The position numbers were made by a program, and so were the translations under genes. Of a stretch of DNA of 64,000 nt, positions 17,827 through 26,479 are shown in pieces; the stretch's first letter is position 1, and every line of letters starts with the position of its first letter. The DNA lies in the NCBI RefSeq assembly GCF_001952935.1, contig NZ_CP018319.1, positions 310,001-374,000 of the forward strand, given 5' to 3'. The notes beneath the pieces are model-generated. The model had not been told where the DNA came from. It worked only from the letters and a program-made list of their open reading frames with translations, and did not search any database. The stretch comes from Pseudomonas frederiksbergensis. Lineage in GTDB: Bacteria > Pseudomonadota > Gammaproteobacteria > Pseudomonadales > Pseudomonadaceae.

Positions 17827-17966
17827 AAACATCTCTAAAACGTAGCGAAAACGGCTCAAACGAAGTAGGAAAAAGGCCATAAGCAGTGTTTACCCGAGGT
17901 AAGCGCCGCTCTGGGCCGAATTCCAGCCAAGGCTGTCCGACTGCAGTAGTTTTTCTAGAGATGTTT
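17827..17966. repeat. Separated 11-bp inverted repeat between minC and minD
   Basis: AAACATCTCTA (17827-17837) and its perfect inverse TAGAGATGTTT (17956-17966) are 118 bp apart in the 200-bp minC-minD gap. They could close an RNA structure or frame a promoter for minDE. Confidence 0.4.
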
Positions 17967-18007
17967 TTCAGGGGCTAAATGTCCTTTTTCCTTAGGGGTG
18001 AAACACC

Positions 18008-18820
18008 TTGGCCAAGATTCTCGTGGTTACATCCGGCAAGGGTGGTGTGGGTAAGACCACCACCAGTGCTGCTATCGGTACCGGCCTCGCATTGCGCGGT
18101 CACAAAACAGTTATCGTCGACTTCGACGTCGGTTTGCGGAATCTCGACCTGATCATGGGTTGCGAGCGCCGTGTGGTGTATGACTTCGTCAACGTGGTAA
18201 ACGGCGAAGCCAACCTGCAACAAGCCCTGATCAAAGACAAACGCCTGGAAAACCTCTACGTACTGGCCGCCAGTCAGACTCGCGATAAAGACGCGCTGAC
18301 CGTGGAAGGCGTGGAAAAAGTGTTGATGGCGCTCAAGGAAGACTTCGAATACGTGGTCTGCGACTCGCCGGCCGGTATCGAAAAAGGTGCCCACCTGGCC
18401 ATGTACTTCGCAGACGAAGCGATTATCGTGACCAACCCGGAAGTGTCCTCGGTTCGTGACTCAGACCGCATGCTCGGCCTGCTGGCCAGCAAATCGCGCC
18501 GCGCGGAAAAGGGCGAAGAGGCAATCAAGGAACACCTGCTGCTGACCCGCTACAACCCGCAACGAGTCAGTGACGGCGAAATGCTCGGCGTCGAAGACGT
18601 CAAAGAGATTCTGGCGGTCGCCCTGCTGGGTGTCATTCCAGAATCCCAGGCCGTACTCAAGGCTTCCAACTCGGGCGTGCCGGTCATTCTCGACGACCAG
18701 AGCGATGCCGGTCAGGCATACAGCGATGCGGTCGATCGCCTGCTGGGCAAAAACGTGGAGCATCGTTTTCTCGATGTAACGAAGAAGGGATTCTTCGAGC
18801 GCCTGTTTGGAGGTAGATAA
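18008..18820 (+). CDS. minD: Septum-site determining ATPase MinD
   Basis: A 270-residue ParA-type ATPase that recruits MinC to the membrane and oscillates with MinE. The deviant Walker A is SGKGGVGKT at residues 9-17, with signature Lys11. The C-terminal amphipathic membrane-targeting helix [11 protein letters not shown] is present. The start codon is TTG at 18008, chosen because it gives the universal [11 protein letters not shown] start and has AGGGGTGA 7-14 bases upstream. No ATG or GTG alternative exists before the Walker A motif. The last base of the TAA stop is the first base of the minE ATG. Confidence 0.97.
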   Translation: MAKILVVTSGKGGVGKTTTSAAIGTGLALRGHKTVIVDFDVGLRNLDLIMGCERRVVYDFVNVVNGEANLQQALIKDKRLENLYVLAASQTRDKDALTVEGVEKVLMALKEDFEYVVCDSPAGIEKGAHLAMYFADEAIIVTNPEVSSVRDSDRMLGLLASKSRRAEKGEEAIKEHLLLTRYNPQRVSDGEMLGVEDVKEILAVALLGVIPESQAVLKASNSGVPVILDDQSDAGQAYSDAVDRLLGKNVEHRFLDVTKKGFFERLFGGR

Positions 18821-19074
18821 TGAATCTTTTTGACTTCTTTCGTGCCAGCAAAAAAGTCAGCACCGCGTCGGTAGCGAAAGAGCGTCTGCAGATTATCGTG
18901 GCGCACGAACGCGGCCAACGCAGTACACCGGACTACCTGCCAGCCTTGCAGAAGGAATTGGTCGAGGTCATCCGCAAGTACGTCAATATCGGGTCCGATG
19001 ACGTGCACGTCGCTCTGGAAAACCAGGGCAGTTGCTCGATTCTGGAACTCAATATCACCCTGCCAGATCGCTAG
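18820..19074 (+). CDS. minE: Cell division topological specificity factor MinE
   Basis: An 84-residue protein that stimulates MinD ATPase and confines MinCD to the poles. The N-terminal membrane-targeting segment is MNLFDFFR, and the MinD-binding region is [15 protein letters not shown]. The start overlaps the minD stop as TAATG, with GGAGGT eight bases upstream, which gives strong coupled translation. No terminator follows; a palindromic repeat starts 57 bp downstream. Confidence 0.97.
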   Translation: MNLFDFFRASKKVSTASVAKERLQIIVAHERGQRSTPDYLPALQKELVEVIRKYVNIGSDDVHVALENQGSCSILELNITLPDR

Positions 19075-19130
19075 TCGATCCGGCGGGAGCCACGGCGGTT
19101 CAGGCCTTCCAGATCCTGTGTGGGGGCGAA

Positions 19131-19275
19131 CTGTGGTGAGGGGGCTTGTCGGAACGCCGCATCGCCCCGTTTGAGTGCGCAGCACTCACAGGACCTTCGG
19201 TACACCGAAAGTTTTGGGGCTGCTTCGCAGCCCAACGGGGCGATGCGGCGTTCCGACAAGCCCCCTCGCCACAGG
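19131..19275. repeat. GTGGCGAGGGGGCTTG-type palindromic repeat, copy 2 of 4 (extended stem)
   Basis: The outer arms match the family. This copy carries extra complementary segments, TCGGAACGCCGCATCGCCCC at 19149-19168 and its inverse near 19238-19257, that lengthen the stem. Confidence 0.85.
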
Positions 19276-19333
19276 TCGCTCCTACGGGTGTGAGGCCTGA
19301 GCCGCCGTTGGCGTTTGTTACGAGGCTGTTTTA

Positions 19334-19969
19334 ATGCCGTTGTCCAACATCCATATCATCCATCAGGACGCCGCCGTACTGGTGGTGAACAAGCCAACCC
19401 TATTGCTCTCTGTCCCTGGCCGGGCGGATGACAACAAGGATTGCCTGATTACCCGCCTGCAAGAAAACGGCTACCCGGAAGCGCGAATCGTCCATCGTCT
19501 GGACTGGGAAACCTCCGGCATTATTCTGTTGGCCCGTGATCCGGACACGCATCGCGAGCTGTCTCGGCAATTTCACGACCGTGAAACCGAAAAGGCCTAC
19601 ACCGCACTGTGCTGGGGACAACCGGAGCTGGACAGTGGCAGCATCGATCTGCCCTTGCGCTACGACCCGCCGACCAAGCCACGCCACGTCGTCGACCATG
19701 AATTCGGCAAACATGCCCTGACCTTCTGGCGGGTGTTGGAACGTTGTGGCGATTGGTGTCGGGTCGAATTGACGCCGATCACCGGCCGCTCCCATCAGTT
19801 GCGCGTGCACATGCTTTCCATCGGCCACCCACTGCTGGGTGACGGGCTGTATGCCCACGAGCAAGCACTGGCCGCCTGGCCACGACTCTGCTTGCACGCA
19901 AGCATGCTGAGCTTCACTCACCCGCAAAGCGGCGAGCGCTTACGCTTCGAATGTCCTGCTCCTTTTTGA
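19334..19969 (+). CDS. rluA: RluA-family rRNA/tRNA pseudouridine synthase
   Basis: A 211-residue pseudouridine synthase. The catalytic aspartate is Asp57 in HRLDWETSG, and the TGRSHQLRVH and GDGLY motifs complete the RluA pattern. The short length and the lack of an S4 domain match RluA, which in E. coli modifies 23S rRNA U746 and tRNA position 32. GAGG lies upstream of the ATG. The position after minE is as in P. aeruginosa. A strong terminator follows. Confidence 0.9.
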   Translation: MPLSNIHIIHQDAAVLVVNKPTLLLSVPGRADDNKDCLITRLQENGYPEARIVHRLDWETSGIILLARDPDTHRELSRQFHDRETEKAYTALCWGQPELDSGSIDLPLRYDPPTKPRHVVDHEFGKHALTFWRVLERCGDWCRVELTPITGRSHQLRVHMLSIGHPLLGDGLYAHEQALAAWPRLCLHASMLSFTHPQSGERLRFECPAPF

Positions 19970-19985
19970 GCAACCGCAGAATCTA

Positions 19986-20016
19986 AAAACGCCCTTCAAT
20001 TGAAGGGCGTTTTTTG
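19986..20016 (+). terminator. Rho-independent terminator of rluA
   Basis: Palindrome AACGCCCTTCA/TGAAGGGCGTT followed by T6. Confidence 0.9.
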
Positions 20017-20111
20017 TTACAAATAGAAGTGAAAATAATGTGAAATTATTGTCATGAATTTGTAATGAAACGTAAACTGCCATCACTTTGAAAGCAGGCA
20101 GGAAGCCCCTC

Positions 20112-20954
20112 GTGCTCAGCAACAAGACATTCCAAGACGACTACCCATTCACCTTCTGCCTGTTCAACACCACCCTGCACTTTAGCGAGCAGCCTTCAGC
20201 CGAAGCACAACAGGCGCTTGAACAGCTCATACACAAACGACGCGCGCACAAGCTCACCCGTGCCAGTGCGCCGCTGGCTTCCGGCGATACGCCGCTGTTT
20301 GCCAAGGTCCAGCCGCTGGATACCCTGAAGGCAAAAATGCGCGTGACCTTTGGCAAACCACAGCGCAATGGCCGATTCGACTGGCCGCTGGAAGAATTGA
20401 TCAATACGCTCGAAGCGCAGCGCCGTGGCGTGCAGATGCCGCCGCTGCAAGGGTTCGGTTACACCAAGGACCGACTGGGGCTGACCCAGGAATATTTCAT
20501 TATCACGCGCCTGCTCGACGACCATATCGACGGCGTGCAATGGCTTAAACGCAACCCGGGCAACGTCGAAACATTCATTCTCGACGCCTTCGATTTGTTG
20601 AGCTCATTGGCGCGTAAAAACATCACGCACATGGATTTCTGGGCTGGCAACATCATGATCCCGCAAACACCACAGACTCAGCTCAAAGCCATCGACTTTG
20701 AAAACTGTTTTGCCGGCCAGACAAACCATCAAAGCGAAACCCTGGGTTTTCAACTGGGCTTCTTCTATCGCCGGGACATCTACAAGCTCATCACCGAAGC
20801 CGCTTACGACCGCCTGGTGAACGAGTACATTCGACAGATCCCGGGTATCTCGAAGGAAAAATTCGACGAGGTGTACCTCGCGAGCAAACATGAGCATGTA
20901 GGCCGCAAGCAACGTCGCGAAGTGTTCCTCAAGGGCAAGCTGATCACCGGCTAA
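20112..20954 (+). CDS. Predicted Kdo/WaaP-type sugar or protein kinase
   Basis: A 280-residue protein with an eukaryotic-like kinase core of the lipopolysaccharide kinase (WaaP/KdkA/BUD32) kind. The catalytic loop is HMDFWAGN (His173, Asp175, Asn180), and IDFEN with Asp195 is the magnesium-binding counterpart of DFG. Lys65 in LFAKVQP may be the ATP lysine. There is no signal peptide or membrane helix. I chose GTG 20112 because AGGAAG lies seven bases upstream. The gene sits between rluA and apeB, a place where I do not recall a gene in P. aeruginosa. The substrate is unknown; a core-LPS role is one possibility. Confidence 0.75.
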   Translation: MLSNKTFQDDYPFTFCLFNTTLHFSEQPSAEAQQALEQLIHKRRAHKLTRASAPLASGDTPLFAKVQPLDTLKAKMRVTFGKPQRNGRFDWPLEELINTLEAQRRGVQMPPLQGFGYTKDRLGLTQEYFIITRLLDDHIDGVQWLKRNPGNVETFILDAFDLLSSLARKNITHMDFWAGNIMIPQTPQTQLKAIDFENCFAGQTNHQSETLGFQLGFFYRRDIYKLITEAAYDRLVNEYIRQIPGISKEKFDEVYLASKHEHVGRKQRREVFLKGKLITG

Positions 20955-20988
20955 TACTCTTCGACAGCCAGCAGCCGGCGTACGTCGA

Positions 20989-21011
20989 ACGGCATTGTCT
21001 CTGCAATGCCG
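20989..21011. terminator. Hairpin between kinase gene and apeB
   Basis: ACGGCATTG (20989-20997) pairs perfectly with CAATGCCGT (21003-21011) around a 5-base loop. No T run follows, so it may be a weak terminator or an mRNA stabiliser. Confidence 0.5.
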
Positions 21012-21056
21012 TGAGCCAATACGTTAAACTTGCGCCATTGCTGTCTGGAGCTACTT

Positions 21057-22346
21057 ATGCGCGAAGAGTTGAACCAAGGCCTGATCGATTTCCTCAAGGC
21101 CTCCCCTACCCCATTCCATGCCACCGCCAGCCTTGTTCAGCGCCTGGAAGCGGCAGGCTTTCAACGCCTTGACGAGCGCGAGCCATGGGCCACCGAAGCC
21201 AATGGCCGTTACTACGTCACCCGTAACGACTCCTCGATCGTCGCGTTCAAGATGGGCCGTCATTCGCCCCTGCACGGCGGCATTCGCCTGGTTGGTGCGC
21301 ACACCGACAGCCCGTGCCTGCGGGTCAAACCCCAGCCGGAACTGCAACGCCAGGGCTTCTGGCAACTGGGCGTCGAAGTCTATGGCGGCGCATTGCTGGC
21401 GCCATGGTTCGACCGCGATCTGTCCCTGGCCGGCCGCGTGACCTTCCGCCGTGATGGCAAGGTCGAGAGCCAACTGGTCGACTTCAAGGCACCGATCGCC
21501 ATCATCCCGAACCTGGCCATTCATCTGAACCGTGAAGCCAACATGGGCTGGGCGATCAACGCCCAGACCGAACTGCCGCCGATCCTCGCGCAATTTGCCG
21601 GTGACGAGCGCGTGGACTTCCGTGCCGTGCTCACCGATCAACTCGCCCGCGAACATGGCCTGAACGCCGACGTGGTGCTCGACTATGAGCTGAGTTTCTA
21701 CGACACCCAAAGCGCCGCGGTCATCGGCCTGCATGGTGACTTCATCGCCGGGGCGCGCCTGGACAACCTGCTGTCGTGCTATGCCGGCCTGCAAGCCTTG
21801 CTGACCACCGAAACCGACGAAACCTGCGTCCTGGTCTGCAACGATCACGAAGAAGTCGGCTCCTGCTCGGCCTGCGGTGCCGACGGCCCGATGCTGGAGC
21901 AGACACTGCGTCGCCTGCTGCCTGAAGGCGATGAGTTCGTGCGCACCATTCAGAAATCCCTGCTGGTCTCGGCTGACAACGCCCACGGCGTGCACCCCAA
22001 CTACGCCGACAAGCACGATGCCAACCACGGCCCAAAACTCAACGCCGGCCCGGTGATCAAGGTCAACAGCAACCAGCGCTACGCCACCAACAGCGAAACC
22101 GCCGGGTTCTTCCGTCACCTGTGCATGGCCGAAGAAGTGCCGGTACAGAGCTTCGTGGTACGCAGCGACATGGGTTGCGGCTCGACCATCGGCCCGATCA
22201 CCGCCAGCCACCTGGGCGTGCGCACTGTGGACATCGGCCTGCCAACCTTCGCCATGCACTCGATCCGCGAATTGTGCGGCAGCCATGACCTGGCACACCT
22301 GGTCAAAGTGCTGAGCGCGTTTTACGCTTGCCGCGAACTGCCGTAA
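21057..22346 (+). CDS. apeB: M18-family aminopeptidase
   Basis: A 429-residue cytoplasmic zinc aminopeptidase of the aspartyl aminopeptidase family. Metal-binding blocks are [13 protein letters not shown] near residue 80, NDHEEVGS near 265 with the catalytic glutamates, and a terminal [12 protein letters not shown]. It removes N-terminal residues, typically acidic, from peptides. ATG 21057 is preceded by CTGGAG. It completes the htrB-min-rluA-apeB order known in P. aeruginosa. Confidence 0.95.
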   Translation: MREELNQGLIDFLKASPTPFHATASLVQRLEAAGFQRLDEREPWATEANGRYYVTRNDSSIVAFKMGRHSPLHGGIRLVGAHTDSPCLRVKPQPELQRQGFWQLGVEVYGGALLAPWFDRDLSLAGRVTFRRDGKVESQLVDFKAPIAIIPNLAIHLNREANMGWAINAQTELPPILAQFAGDERVDFRAVLTDQLAREHGLNADVVLDYELSFYDTQSAAVIGLHGDFIAGARLDNLLSCYAGLQALLTTETDETCVLVCNDHEEVGSCSACGADGPMLEQTLRRLLPEGDEFVRTIQKSLLVSADNAHGVHPNYADKHDANHGPKLNAGPVIKVNSNQRYATNSETAGFFRHLCMAEEVPVQSFVVRSDMGCGSTIGPITASHLGVRTVDIGLPTFAMHSIRELCGSHDLAHLVKVLSAFYACRELP

Positions 22347-22352
22347 CAAACC

Positions 22353-22488
22353 CTGTGGCGAGGGAGCTTGCTCCCGCTGGGCTGCGAAGCAGCCCCGAAT
22401 TCCACTGATGCGGTGTTTCAGGAACACCGCATGTATAGGTGTTTGCGGCTGCTGCGCAACCGAGCGGGAGCAAGCTCCCTCGCCACAG
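22353..22488. repeat. GTGGCGAGGGGGCTTG-type palindromic repeat, copy 3 of 4
   Basis: Left arm CTGTGGCGAGGGAGCTTGCT and its inverse at the right, enclosing GCTGCGAAGCAGC and a unique centre. Confidence 0.85.
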
Positions 22489-22575
22489 TGGTCTCGCCGC
22501 TCTCGGATACACCTCACCACCGGTCGCCCAAAAGCCGCCTAGACTTTAACTACCCCTTTGACAAGGCAGTCGCCC

Positions 22576-22752
22576 ATGATCTCGTTATCTTCGTTTCACG
22601 CCATGCTGATTCCAATTCTCTCCGGGATGATCATGTTGGCAATCGGCTTCAATTTCCGCGATAAAAACCTCGGCGTGTTCGCGATGTGGATCGGCATGTT
22701 GACGATCCTCGCCACCGTGGTTTTCAAGATCCTCGCCAAACTCAACGAATAA
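22576..22752 (+). CDS. Small two-helix membrane protein
   Basis: A 58-residue protein with two hydrophobic segments, about residues 8-24 (HAMLIPILSGMIMLAIGFN) and 33-52 (GVFAMWIGMLTILATVVFKI), joined by FRDKNLG. I do not recognise a named family. It starts 78 bp before the MscS-type gene on the same strand, so the two may be cotranscribed and it might act with the channel. An in-frame ATG at 22558 adds six residues. Coding is supported by the regular hydrophobic pattern and charged loop. Confidence 0.6.
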   Translation: MISLSSFHAMLIPILSGMIMLAIGFNFRDKNLGVFAMWIGMLTILATVVFKILAKLNE

Positions 22753-22830
22753 ATCCCCAGCCCTGGCTCGCATTGATTTTGACGGGCTCGTACACTCGGT
22801 CGATCTGCTCATTCCAAGGTTGACCGCCTA

Positions 22831-24984
22831 GTGTTCGCTCGTCTTTTTGCCCTGCCGTGTTTGTTCCTTGTCTGTCTCATGACGCTGCTGCCGATGGCGC
22901 CTGCCCAAGCGGTCGGCTTGCCTGGCCTGCTCAACAGCTCGGCAAAACAGCCAGAGGCGCAAGAGCCTTTGGGACAATCCCTGGACGAAGTCATCAAGTC
23001 GCTGGAGAACGACCAGCAACGCGCCCAATTGCTGGCGGATCTGAAGAAGCTGCGCGACGCCACCAAAAAGGCCCAGCCGGTCGCCGAAGCAGGCGTCCTG
23101 GGACTGATCGGTGGCACCCTGGCCAGTTTCGAAAAACAGTTTTCAGGCGCAGACAGCCCTCTCACGCGCTGGTCCGAAGAATTCAAACTGGCTGAGGATG
23201 AACTGACAGCGCTGGTGCTGCCGGCCAATGAATGGCTGCCGATCATCTTTGCCTTCGCCATGATCCTGATGCTCTGGAGTTTGCTGGCGGCGGCGCTGAT
23301 CTGGGTCAGCCACCGGGTGCGGATGCGCTTCGGCCTCACCGAAGAACTGCCGCAGCACCCCAAGGCCCTGGACATGTTGCGCTTTGCCCTGCGCAAACTC
23401 GGACCGTGGCTGATTGCGTTGGTCATCACGGTCTACATGAGCTACGCACTGCCTTCGTCATTGGGCAAAAGCCTGGCGATGGTGCTGGCTTATGCGCTGG
23501 TGGTCGGCACCTGTTTTTCGGCAATCTGTGTGATCGCCTTTTCGCTGCTCGACGGCCCACACCGCCATCGCGCCCTGCACATCCTGCGGCATCAAGCCTT
23601 TCGGCCCCTGTGGCTGATCGGCAGTTTCGCCGCCTTCGGTGAAGCCCTGAGCGATCCGCGCCTGGTCGAAAGCCTTGGCAGTCATCTGGCGCACACCGCC
23701 GCAACAGTCGCCAACGTACTGGCGGCGTTGTCCACGGGCCTGTTCATCCTACGGTTCCGTCGCCCCATCGCCCACTTGATCCGCAACCAACCGCTGTCCC
23801 GGCGCCTGACCCGGCGCGCCCTCAGCGACACGATCGAGATTCTCGGGACCTTCTGGTACATGCCGGCGCTGGTGCTGGTGGGGATTTCGCTGTTCGCCAC
23901 GTTCTTCTCGGCCGGCGATACCAGCACTGCATTGCGTCAGTCGCTGATTTGCACTGTGTTGCTGGTGTTGTGCATGGTCATCAATGGCCTGGTGCGCCGC
24001 CATTCACTCAAACCACAGCGCAGCGTGAAGCGTCATGCCCTGTATTCGGATCGCCTGAAAAGCTTTTTCTACACACTCGCCCACCTGGTGGTGTGGCTGG
24101 CGTTCATCGAACTCGGCCTGCGGGTCTGGGGCATGTCGCTGATCCGCTTCACCGAAGGCGAAGGCCATGAAGTCAGCGTCAAACTGTTCAGCCTCGGCGG
24201 CACGCTGATTTTTGCCTGGCTGATCTGGATTCTCAGCGACACCGCCGTGCACCACGCCCTCACCCGCTCGCGCAAAGGCCTGGCGAATGCCCGCGCACAG
24301 ACAATGATGCCGTTGATTCGCAATGTGTTGTTCGTGGCGATTTTCATCATTGCGCTGATTGTTGCCCTGGCCAACATGGGCATGAACGTCACCCCCTTGC
24401 TGGCCGGTGCCGGCGTGATCGGCCTGGCCATCGGGTTCGGCGCACAGTCGCTGGTGGCAGACCTGATCACCGGGCTGTTCATCATCATCGAAGACTCGCT
24501 GGCCATCGACGACTACGTCGACGTTGGCGGCCACCTGGGCACTGTCGAAGGGCTGACCATTCGTACCGTGCGCCTGCGGGACATTGACGGCATCGTCCAT
24601 ACCATTCCGTTCAGCGAAATCAAAAGCATCAAGAACTATTCCCGGGAATTCGGCTACGCGATTTTCCGGGTGGCGATACCTTCCAACATGGACATCGATA
24701 ACGCGATCAAACTGATGCGCGACGTCGGCCAGAAGATGCGCACCGATCCACTGCAACGGCGCAACATCTGGTCGCCTCTGGAGATCCAGGGCGTCGAGAG
24801 TTTCGAGTCAGGCAACGCAATTCTTCGCGCCCGGTTCAAGACCGCGCCGATCAAGCAATGGGAAGTGTCCCGAGCGTTCAACCTGTCGCTCAAGCGGCAC
24901 CTGGACGAAGCCGGATTCGACCTGGCGACACCACGCATGAGCGTGCAGGTGATCACGGCGGGTGGTGGCGAAGCGCAGGAATAG
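22831..24984 (+). CDS. Large MscS-family mechanosensitive channel
   Basis: A 717-residue inner-membrane protein with a signal peptide (cleavage near PAQAVG), a periplasmic alpha-helical region (about 35-130), and many membrane helices. The MscS core starts near residue 510. The pore helix is in AGAGVIGLAIGFGAQSLV and the beta domain begins IIEDSLAIDDYVDVGG. The layout resembles the YbiO/MscM-like members. It would relieve turgor during osmotic down-shock. GTG start; the Shine-Dalgarno is weak (CAAGGT 15 bases away). Confidence 0.9.
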   Translation: MFARLFALPCLFLVCLMTLLPMAPAQAVGLPGLLNSSAKQPEAQEPLGQSLDEVIKSLENDQQRAQLLADLKKLRDATKKAQPVAEAGVLGLIGGTLASFEKQFSGADSPLTRWSEEFKLAEDELTALVLPANEWLPIIFAFAMILMLWSLLAAALIWVSHRVRMRFGLTEELPQHPKALDMLRFALRKLGPWLIALVITVYMSYALPSSLGKSLAMVLAYALVVGTCFSAICVIAFSLLDGPHRHRALHILRHQAFRPLWLIGSFAAFGEALSDPRLVESLGSHLAHTAATVANVLAALSTGLFILRFRRPIAHLIRNQPLSRRLTRRALSDTIEILGTFWYMPALVLVGISLFATFFSAGDTSTALRQSLICTVLLVLCMVINGLVRRHSLKPQRSVKRHALYSDRLKSFFYTLAHLVVWLAFIELGLRVWGMSLIRFTEGEGHEVSVKLFSLGGTLIFAWLIWILSDTAVHHALTRSRKGLANARAQTMMPLIRNVLFVAIFIIALIVALANMGMNVTPLLAGAGVIGLAIGFGAQSLVADLITGLFIIIEDSLAIDDYVDVGGHLGTVEGLTIRTVRLRDIDGIVHTIPFSEIKSIKNYSREFGYAIFRVAIPSNMDIDNAIKLMRDVGQKMRTDPLQRRNIWSPLEIQGVESFESGNAILRARFKTAPIKQWEVSRAFNLSLKRHLDEAGFDLATPRMSVQVITAGGGEAQE

Positions 24985-25049
24985 CACTTAACTGCATCGC
25001 TCAAGTCATAGGCACTGAAGCCAAAAAACAATAGTCATGGAGAGTACCG

Positions 25050-26387
25050 ATGCAGCTGACCCGCATTGCACAAACGTGTTTGCTGACCTTGTTCGGCGCA
25101 CTGGCCGGCCACGCCAGCGCCGACACACTGGAAGGCGCCCGCACGCACATCGCCGAACAGGCCAAAGCCCTGGAACCCGAACTGCTGGAAACCCGCCGCG
25201 ATATCCACGCCCATCCGGAACTGGGCAACACCGAAAAACGCACGTCGGAAATGGTCGCCAAACAACTCCGCGCCATGGGCCTGGAAGTGAAAACCGGCGT
25301 AGCCCGCACTGGCGTCGTCGCCATCCTCAAAGGCGCTCTGCCCGGACCGACCGTAGCATTGCGCGCCGACATGGATGCGCTACCGGTCAAGGAAGTCTCG
25401 GACCTGCCTTTCGCCTCGAAAGCCAAAGGCACCTACCTCGGTAAAGAAGTCGACGTGATGCACGCCTGCGGCCACGACGCTCATACCGCAATCCTGCTCA
25501 GCACGGCGAAAATTCTTACCGGCATGCGCGACACCTTGCCCGGTACCGTCGTGTTCTATTTCCAACCGGCAGAAGAAGGCCCAAGCGATTTTATCCCCGA
25601 TGGCAAAAACACCTGGGGGGCAAAAATGATGATTGAGGAAGGCGTGATGAAATCGCCGAAACCGGATGCGGTCTTCGGCCTGCACGTCTGGGCCGGCGTC
25701 CCCGCCGGCCGGATCGCCTATCGCCCAGGTCCGACCCTGGCCAGCTCCGATGACCTGCGCATTAAAATTCTCGGCAAGCAGACCCACGCCGGGCGCCCAT
25801 GGGACGGCATCGACCCGATCACCGTCGGCGCGCAAACCATCGTCGGCCTGCAAACAGTGATCAGCCGCCGGACAGACATCTCGTCTTATCCGTCAGTGGT
25901 CAGCATTGGCACGATCAACGGCGGCACCCGTTACAACATCATTCCCGAGTCCGTGGACATGAGCGGCACGATCCGCTCCTACGACTACGCCATCCGTCAG
26001 AAGCTGCACGCAGATGTACGCCAGACTGTCGAGAAAATCGCCGAAAGCGGCGGTGCCAAAGCTGAAGTAACGATCATCGAAAAGTATGACCCGACGATCA
26101 ACAACCCGGCGCTGACCGAGAAGATGCTGCCGACCTTGCGCTGGGCGGCCAAGAACGACGTGGTGCAAGGGCCGTTGGTGGGCGGGGCGGAAGATTTTTC
26201 CTTCTACGCTAAAGAGGCGCCAGGACTGTTTGTATTCTTGGGAGTTACGCCCAAAGATCAGGACATGAGCAAGGCTGCGCCGAACCATAATCCGGGGTTC
26301 TTTGTGGATGAGGCGGCGCTGGTGGTGGGCGTGCGGACGTTGGCGTCTTTGGCTACGGACTATCTCTACGCCAACGCCAAACCCTGA
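25050..26387 (+). CDS. Secreted M20-family amidohydrolase
   Basis: A 445-residue metallopeptidase/amidohydrolase of the IAA-amino-acid hydrolase/hippuricase group. The signal peptide (MQLTRIAQTC to HASA, about 24 residues) points to the periplasm. Metal motifs are RRDIHAHPELGN (50-61), ALRADMDALP, MHACGHDAHT with the bridging cysteine, and EEGPSD with the catalytic glutamate. It would cleave N-acyl or N-benzoyl amino acids; the substrate is open. ATGGAGAG upstream supports the start. It ends at a strong terminator. Confidence 0.9.
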   Translation: MQLTRIAQTCLLTLFGALAGHASADTLEGARTHIAEQAKALEPELLETRRDIHAHPELGNTEKRTSEMVAKQLRAMGLEVKTGVARTGVVAILKGALPGPTVALRADMDALPVKEVSDLPFASKAKGTYLGKEVDVMHACGHDAHTAILLSTAKILTGMRDTLPGTVVFYFQPAEEGPSDFIPDGKNTWGAKMMIEEGVMKSPKPDAVFGLHVWAGVPAGRIAYRPGPTLASSDDLRIKILGKQTHAGRPWDGIDPITVGAQTIVGLQTVISRRTDISSYPSVVSIGTINGGTRYNIIPESVDMSGTIRSYDYAIRQKLHADVRQTVEKIAESGGAKAEVTIIEKYDPTINNPALTEKMLPTLRWAAKNDVVQGPLVGGAEDFSFYAKEAPGLFVFLGVTPKDQDMSKAAPNHNPGFFVDEAALVVGVRTLASLATDYLYANAKP

Positions 26388-26420
26388 GCCAGAAACCTGC
26401 CCCCCCCTAAAACGCAGACA

Positions 26421-26452
26421 AAAAAATCCCCGAACCAGTCGGGGATTTTTTA
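26421..26452. terminator. Rho-independent terminator, probably bidirectional
   Basis: AAAAATCCCCGA and TCGGGGATTTTT arms with T runs on both strands, between the converging M20 and deaD genes. Confidence 0.92.
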
Positions 26453-26479
26453 TGTTCGATCAATCAGCCCGAGAGCGGA

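Noticed and set aside
21051..22520. 489-codon minus-strand frame opposite apeB
   Set aside because: Shadow of apeB; it runs across the palindromic repeat and has no recognisable domain.
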